Below are positions 57,683-64,000 of a stretch of 64,000 nt of DNA, one piece after another. A model generated the notes under the pieces. That model was not told the DNA's origin. It made no database searches and saw only the letters and a program-made list of their open reading frames with translations. The stretch is from the NCBI GenBank assembly GCA_036245805.1, contig BTRK01000004.1:18786001-18850000 (forward strand), read 5' to 3'. The stretch is from Pristionchus mayeri. Taxonomy: Eukaryota; Nematoda; Chromadorea; Rhabditida; Neodiplogasteridae. The position numbers and the translations under genes were made by a program. Numbering within the stretch: position 1 is the stretch's first letter; every line of letters starts with the position of its first letter.

Positions 57683-58577
57683 ATGTCCGGAATTCCGTCT
57701 CCCGAGCAGATCGCAGAGATTATGAAGGGACGCGAGAAACTACAGGTATGAAATGCATAAAATGAATAGAAATTTTTCGAAAAAATAAATTATTTTCGGG
57801 CGCTTCTAGCGGAGAGTGGGTACAATTTTGGAGAGTCGTGATTCAATTACGCATATTTCGAATTATGTAGATAATCAATTTTGAAGAGTAGTAGTTCAAT
57901 TATGAAGATAGTCGACCGTTCCAAGAGAGGATAGGAATGAAAAATAACTGGGATGGGAGGGGGAGGGGGGGGGTACCCACTCTCCGCTAGAAGCGCCTAT
58001 TTTCGTTCATATGTGTTGGCTAATCCTGCTCAACTCGACAACTCGATCGCCAAGCTCAGCGCAGATGCGCAAGTGTATGCTAAGCAGGTATTACTGAATA
58101 ATCCAGACTTCAAACATTGAACTGCTGCATCTGCATCTCCTTGTATCAAACAAATTGAATGCTACAAAAAACCAATCCAGGACCGGATTCTTAAGAGAAA
58201 ACCCTAAAAGGGAATTGTTCCAGATCCGTTCCGTCTTCCCCGCTGAACCCTTCAACGGGCCGAAGATGATGGCGACGGTCGGATATTATTTTGCTCTCTA
58301 TATTAACGGTGGAATTCGAAAGGCAGAAGTAGACATCCAATTCTAAACGAATTTTTTTTTTCGTATGCGAATTTGCTTATTTTAGACCGACGAGATTCAT
58401 GCCAAGTGCTCGCCCGCCGTGGACAAGGAAGAGCACAGACGTGCGATGACGCTTATGGAGCGCCCTACTAATCACTCCTCTTCGGCTTCTTGCGCTTTCC
58501 CCCTTTGTCTATTCTCGACGTGTGTGTATTATTGTAGGACTGGCCATTTTCGTACTCTTTGTTTACCAAACCATTAA
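57683..58577 (+). CDS. small multi-exon gene, unrecognised
   Basis: Exon 1 is 57683-57745 (MSGIPSPEQIAEIMKGREK, donor GTATGA). A second exon ends at about 58087 (NPAQLDNSIAKLSADAQVY), a third lies at about 58223-58277 (SVFPAEPFNGPKMMA), and a fourth starts at about 58386 (EIHAKCSPAVDKEEHRRAM) and stays open to a TAA at 58575-58577. A MITE (57797-57997) fills most of intron 1 and abuts exon 2, where I could not find a clean acceptor in phase. The peptide is helical and charged; no family recognised. Confidence 0.5.
57797..57997. mobile_element. MITE in intron
   Basis: About 200 bp with ends GGGCGCTTCTAGCGGAGAGT and inverse, including a G-rich run (57950-57973). Confidence 0.8.
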
Positions 58578-58901
58578 TTTGGAACCTTTCAAGCTTTTTT
58601 CTATAGATTTTTTAAATGACCAGCGCTAAAATTTACACCTTCCCCCTTACTCTTTTCCTCCTTTCCATATTCCCGCTTTCCCTTTCCAACTGCTAGACGT
58701 GAGATTGTATTCGGCGCGATTGTCGATTGACCCTGTCCTACACTTTTCATTCGCGGTGCTGTTAGTCATGCCAATGCGAAGATGTCGTAGATGAATAAAA
58801 AAGCGATACGCTTTATCCGCAATGGTTTCCGATTAGGAATGACTACACTACAGGTAAATTGTGCTCTACAATAAAATATCAAATTGTGAAGAGGAACACG
58901 G

Positions 58902-61773
58902 TTAAGTGTCTCCATCAACAGTGGGGTGGTTGTCCAAATACTCGCGGAAGCAGTACCGAATCTGAAATTTGAGAATTACCGTAGTCTGATGGGGGTACCG
59001 TACCTTATCGAATTGTCCGATGCAGTGCGTGTACTTGAGGAAGTCAGCCGGGCCTCCACTAGTCGTCTCGCAGAATGCCATGCACGATGGAATCACCTGT
59101 GAGAAGGACGAATTCAAGGGAAAAATCAGACAAATCCCAATGTTTGCATGCACTATAACTCTCAAGGTCATTTTTATCCCGGCGTTAGACATTAAGAGAC
59201 CCTCCACCAGAGAACGTAACAACTGTGCAGGGGTCCACGGATGGCGAAAAATTCGATAATTCCCAAACTTTTTTTCTGAAGTGTAGGTACCGAGTGCTGA
59301 TTGACGGCCGCTATGGCTAAGATCTGAGGTCGATTTTGAAAAAGTTTCAGATACCTCCAATTTTGGGGGTCGAAAAAGTTGATATCCCAGAACGATACGG
59401 CAAATACATATTCTGGTGTATTTCTACTCGTAGAAAACGAATTTGACAGCTAAAACTCGAAAAATTGCGAAACAAAAAAATTATCACCTAAAAACTGATT
59501 TTTCGACAACATTTTGGAAGATCGAAAAAAATAGAAAAATTTCGGAGTGTTCTCACTATGATTTTCGAAATCTACGTGAAAAAGTGTACTAGACATGAAT
59601 TTTTCAGATTTTTAAAAAAGTGCACTTTTTGGGAAAGTTGACCGAAAGTGCGCCAATGTGGCTCAAATGCAGTACAGTGCGTCACGTAATTCTGAATATT
59701 GTGCCACTGTAAGCATCCATTAGCTGAAAAACGGGTCTATGTATATTAACATATAATGTTTTGTCTTTTGAGGGACGGGGAACGTTTGAAAACTGATTTC
59801 TGAAAATCCTGAAATTTCATGCCTAACCCATCGGTACGAATTTTTGGAATTTTTTCTTCAGATTATTGATTCATAAACACTTCAAAATCAAAGATTGTCA
59901 AGTTAATATCGATCATTATTATAAGAAAATATTCCAAATACCGCTTCCCAATACACTTTCAATTGTGAATGCCTCAGAAAAGCATGAATTTTGCCCAAAA
60001 ATCACGAATTTTTATGCCCAAAAACTTTTATTCTCGTTTTGGTGGAAAGTTATATGCAAATTCGTATTCTACGGGTCGAAATACCCAAGAACAACTTTAA
60101 TCCGGTTTGTTCTGGGAATTTTTAGTTTTTGGCCTCTGGTCCAGGGACCGAAAAATAAATTTTTAAATTTTAGTTATTTTTCGGTGTTTCGAGGTTCAAT
60201 TATAATACAAATGCTATTATTACTAATTTAGATTGTTTTTCAGCCAATGGATTCTTACAGTGGCACAATATTCAGAATTACGTGACGCACAGTACTACAT
60301 TTGAGCCACTTTGGCGCACTTTCGATCAACTTTCCCAAAAAGTGCACTTTTTAAAAATCTGAAAAATTCATGTCTAGTATACTTTTTCGCGTACATTTCG
60401 AAAATCATAGTGACAACACTCCGAAATTTTTCTATTTTTTACGATCTTCCAAAATGTTGTCGAAAAATCAGTTTTTAGGGGATAATTTTTTTATTTCGCA
60501 ATTTTTCGAGTTTTAGCTGTCAAATTCGTTTTCTACGAGTGGAAATACACCAGAATATGTATTTGCCGTATGATTCTGGGATATCAACTTTTTCGACCCC
60601 CAAAATTGGAGGTATCTGAAACTTTTTCAAAATCGACCTCAGACCTTAGCCATAGCGGCCGTCAATCAGCACTCGGTACCTACACTTCAGAAAAAAAGTT
60701 TGGGAATTATCGAATTTTTCGCCATCCGTGGACCTGTTACGTTATCTCGTGGAGGGTCTCTTAATTACATACGAAAAGTATATATGTATATATTTTATCT
60801 ACGCTCGGCGGCGCAACGAAAGACGAATAATTACTTATGTGTTATGATACAAGAGAGTTGAAAAGTGGGGGAATTTGAATCTTTGCAATAAGAATAACTC
60901 AAAACATAATAAGAATACTCACTCCCTGCCTATTGCAGCATTCTCGGTGATCTGCCCATGACGAGGCGCACCTCCACATGTCTCCCACCGTGTAGCCCTT
61001 AGGGAGGCACTGGGTGATGAATTGGAGCACCTTCAAGAGGAGTACTATCTCTTTCGTTACCTTCTAACTATGCTTCTGAAACCTCATTGTTTTCTGGCAT
61101 CATTCTTTCTCTTCTTACAAGGTGAAGTTGCACAAACAAATTTGATTTTCGGAACGTGACTTATTCAATCGATATTGCTCTACTCATGAAGGGAGAATTG
61201 TGCACCTGAGTGGATGAGAAGGCGTCGAAGTCGCAGTACTGTCTCCTGCACTGCACATCGGCATTGTCCAGTTGCCTGCAGCACGTTCGAAGCTTCTGAT
61301 TAGCATTCCGCTTCCCCGGAACACCATACCTGCAATGGACAACAAGAATGAGTGATTTACTCAACAATTGCATCTACTAGCTCGTCCGCAAAAGATAACT
61401 CCTAAAAAACAACCTAATCTCTCGTAACGAAATTATAGTCAGCTGAAGCGCTGAGTAAAGAATAAGGCGAATTATATGAAGAAGCATTTCTTACACGGCG
61501 ATAGCACGGGCTCTTTTCTGATCTGCTTGGTTTTGAGCAACTTCATGATTCAACTGCTGCTGCTGGTGCTCGAATTCAAAGTTGCTCACTGCAAAAGAAT
61601 ATTTAGTTCAGAAGTGTTAACACTTGTCAGTTTTGAGATTCATTCAGAAAAGAGGCCATTGGAAATCTCAAACCTGGCTGTGCCCATTGCGCGAACGGAT
61701 TCCAATTGTTCCATTGCTGTTGGTTGGAAAGTGAGAGTAGTGAAAGGAGGAAGGGAAATAGCGCACGATTCAT
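58902..61773 (-). CDS. secreted DB-domain protein, complete copy
   Basis: Six exons read in consistent phase: 61674-61773 (start, signal peptide MNRALFPFLLSLLSL), 61495-61588 (Gln-rich linker), 61206-61329 (LRTCCRQLDNADVQCRRQYC), 60923-61030 (QCLPKGYT...WADHRECCNRQG), 59004-59096 (IPSCMAFCE...THC), and 58902-58961 (RYCFREYLDN, stop). Total 192 aa. The spacing CC...C..C, then HRECC..QGV..SC..FC and a final C...C fits the nematode DB module, found in secreted and cuticle-associated proteins of unknown biochemical role. The long intron 59097-60922 contains an inverted-repeat element. Exons 1-2 also occur as fragments at the palindrome centre. Confidence 0.85.
59192..60764. mobile_element. TTAA-bounded inverted-repeat element
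   Basis: 1.57 kb with ends TTAAGAGACCCTCCAC and inverse. Long imperfect arms of about 0.55 kb (59200-59730 and 60230-60755) surround a loop of about 0.5 kb. It sits in intron 4 of the DB gene. A loop frame (59866-60231) has no motif. TTAA at both ends points to a piggyBac-like mover. Confidence 0.85.
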
Positions 61774-64000
61774 TCGCGACTGAAAGGAGAAAAGGAGGAG
61801 AATGAAAGGTAGATCAAAAGCACTTTTGCATTTGGCCCATTTGAATTAGGAAATAGGTCGTTAAAGACAATGAGGAAGTGAGTAAGGATGTAAAGCAGCT
61901 CGATTCGTTGCTCAAGGCGAACAGCAAGAAAAGCTGCGTCGTTTCAAGTTTGAGTATCGAAACAAACCCTCTTTCTAGTTTCCGCTGGAAATTTCGCTGG
62001 AAAAAGTAGAATTAGTCATATCAACCATGTTCATTACCAATTGTTTGTGTTCAGCAAATACGTACTCTGCATTACAGAGTCTGAAGTCAGTTAATATTAA
62101 TATTTATTTTTTTGACTCAAATAAGGTTCACTGAGTGTCGGAACTTTTCAGTTTTGCACAATAATGTATTGATGATACATTCACGATCTTTTGCAGCTGT
62201 GAGTTGTCTCACAAAAATGGGGAACTAATCGCATGAGTGCCTAATTTGTTTCCAGCGAAAGTGAAAGTTGGCCTAAGAAAGCAGGGATGGGCGCTTGAAA
62301 AGTATTGAGCATGAGCCGAAAATACACGAACAGTACAGAGTTAGCCAAAAGCGTGAGCGTGAAAATAGATACTATGGTTTGATTTGTCCACTGTTCATGC
62401 TAATTAGATGTAAAGCCGTTTACGTCGCAGGTAGTTGAATTGGAAACAAATGGATCATGACTTTCGAAAAAACATGCCCTTGAATTTAGTGATAACTCAT
62501 TTACGACATGATGAGCGAAAGCAGGCTTTCAGAAACGTGAAATGCAGTAAAATCATTCATTCGAGTATAAAATCGGAATCCCTGTTTGAGTGGTCCAAAA
62601 GTTAACACTGGTATGATGACAAAGAGGCAAAATGGAAGTAGTTTCAACGGAAACAATATCAGCAATTTCTAGACTTCAATTTGAATGGGGTGCACTTTTG
62701 CGGTATTGCGTGAGCGTTTTCTCGCTTTCTTTTTGCCATCATTATTATCCTTCTTCACGATGTAGAATTCCTTCTTGGATCCGAAAACGAAAAGAATCAC
62801 GGATGCAGCCTGAAAGTCATCTTACTATGGAATGATCAGTAGACATCAAAATACAAACGCACTGTAAATTTGGAATTTTTTTAAATTTCATGTTTATAGT
62901 CACCTGTATTGCAGCAGTAAAGATCATCACCAAGCAGGCACCGATACAGTAGAGGGGCAGCAATATAATGTCCTTTCTAAACAGAAAGGGATTTCCAACT
63001 TTCATCGAACTCGATCACATCGGCTTATTTGAAGATTTGTAAAATTACTTAGTTTTCCGGGGGAAAGTGAGCAGCACGCCGAATATGCCCATGTAGATGT
63101 TGAGAGCGAGAAGAGATGCTATGGTCGAATCGAGCACCGCGATTCTACGGAAAGAGTACATTGAAAGAGGTCAATCGTGGTTCATCATATTTTATCAGTA
63201 TGGCAAAGTTAAATCGTTTTTAATTTCCGTCATTGAACAGAATAAGTTTACAATGCCCATTGCAAGGCCTAACTTCGTTCCTGGGCATGGGAAGGAAATA
63301 GGCGGATATTGCGTGTACGAATGTGAGAGGGGAAAGCGCCCAAGAGTACATGACAAGTGCGAGTGGGATCTGGAAACAACTAGAAAGTTATGAAGTTCGA
63401 CATGTCATAATAAAATTATATATTTTCTTCATAGCTGCCCACGCCGCAGACGAGAGTTTTACCACGATGGGGAATCATTGTCGATTAGAGCCGGATAAAA
63501 TGAGTTCAAATCATGCGAATTTTGGACGTAGATTTTTCAGGTGAATACGTCACCGCTCTTGTATCCTACATTATACGCCCTTGTCCTTACCTTGTAGAGT
63601 ATGCGTATCTTTCTTGAGTGGACAGTGAGTAGAAGTCCCTCCAGCCATCTCTTCCTCTGCCTCACCATGTCCATGATAGTGAACGGACTCTTCTCGAGCA
63701 TTTCTCCTGAATTCTTTTCGTAGTTTATGGATAATGATAAAAATGTATGAGAAAGTGTTCCACACACCTTCGATAAAATCGAAAGAGTGGCCGGCTTGCA
63801 TCGCAATGAATCCAAAGTATGCATCCTCGCAAATGCTTCCCTCTGGCCCGTGATCCCAAGTGATTGCCCGCTCAGCTCCATACTAAATTGGTGAATTACA
63901 GTCATCTTGAATAAATTCCGAATTTCTACACTGCTGCGAAAGCTCATCCTAAACCTGTGACATCGTGACGAAGAAACATTTGGGTAGAATAGCAGTTGCG
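61411..64000. repeat. third copy of the arm, runs off the window
   Basis: Same orientation as the forward arm; matches 35241-37650 and, inverted, about 32460-35023. It includes the normal context of the DB gene, which the palindrome centre lost. At diagnostic sites it agrees with the inverted arm and not with the forward arm. Confidence 0.93.
62669..64000 (-). CDS. BRE-3/Egghead-type beta-1,4-mannosyltransferase, third copy, partial
   Basis: C-terminal part of a third copy; stop at 62669-62671. Visible exons carry the basic tail, TM segments (about 62900-63375), KSPFTIMDM..QRKRW (about 63600-63715) and WDHGPEGSICED (about 63850). The N-terminal half lies beyond 64000. In the visible part no stop or lost splice site was found. 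Confidence 0.85.

Noticed and set aside
60570..60764. 64-codon ORF with a peptide repeated at 58902-59360
   Set aside because: It is part of the inverted arms of the TTAA element, which explains the repetition; not a gene.
1..64000. CRISPR arrays, bacterial operons, Shine-Dalgarno sites
   Set aside because: Short introns and animal gene families show eukaryotic nuclear DNA; no spaced repeats of CRISPR type were seen.

Overview
The window is nuclear DNA of a nematode, probably a rhabditid or diplogastrid. The signs are many small exons separated by introns of about 40-50 nt, a str-type chemoreceptor, a nematode-type nuclear hormone receptor, a DB-domain secreted protein, a BRE-3/Egghead-type glycosyltransferase, a DM-domain gene, and many mariner elements, MITEs and foldback elements.

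Region by region: 32-1281 is a dead mariner. 2202-3585 (minus) is a str-like 7TM receptor. 4053-4296 is a short TTAA-bounded MITE next to a small unrecognised exon pair. About 5627-16585 is a Maverick/Polinton virus-like transposon. It carries a protein-primed family B DNA polymerase in about 20 exons, then an intron-less, end-to-end block: packaging ATPase, a small basic membrane-active protein, an unknown ORF, a chromodomain integrase, a small membrane protein, a penton-like minor capsid protein, a basic core-like protein and the double-jelly-roll major capsid protein. After the capsid gene comes a two-exon gene that reads as a free-standing PAZ domain, the small-RNA 3'-end binding module of Argonaute. 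At least three of the element's genes have frame breaks, so this copy looks inactive or partly decayed. Related direct repeats with a tRNA A-box-like motif lie on both sides (about 5400-5560 and 17090-17430).

From 17586 to 52975 the window is one nested inverted rearrangement. A 1.17 kb segment (17586-18755) is followed by an inverted arm (about 18757-35023), a short rearranged centre (about 35024-35273), and a forward arm that runs to 52975 and then into unique sequence. A further copy of the arm starts near 61411 and leaves the window at 64000. The arms differ by SNPs and indels. Each arm carries an NHR gene and a bre-3-like gene in head-to-head opposite orders. The forward arm also has a DM-domain (mab-3-like) gene, which is missing from the inverted arm by a 1.5 kb deletion that also rewrites the end of that arm's NHR copy. 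The palindrome centre lies in the 5' part of the DB-domain gene, which is complete only at 58902-61773.

Unique sequence at 52976-61400 holds a large foldback element with a dead mariner in its loop, a second copy of the TTAA MITE, a small unrecognised multi-exon gene, and the DB gene with a TTAA-bounded 1.57 kb inverted-repeat element inside an intron. The strongest candidate for something undescribed is the Polinton-borne PAZ-only protein, a possible antagonist or user of host small-RNA defence. The second is the inverted amplification of the NHR/DM/bre-3/DB block. All gene calls are from reading the sequence; no database search was possible.
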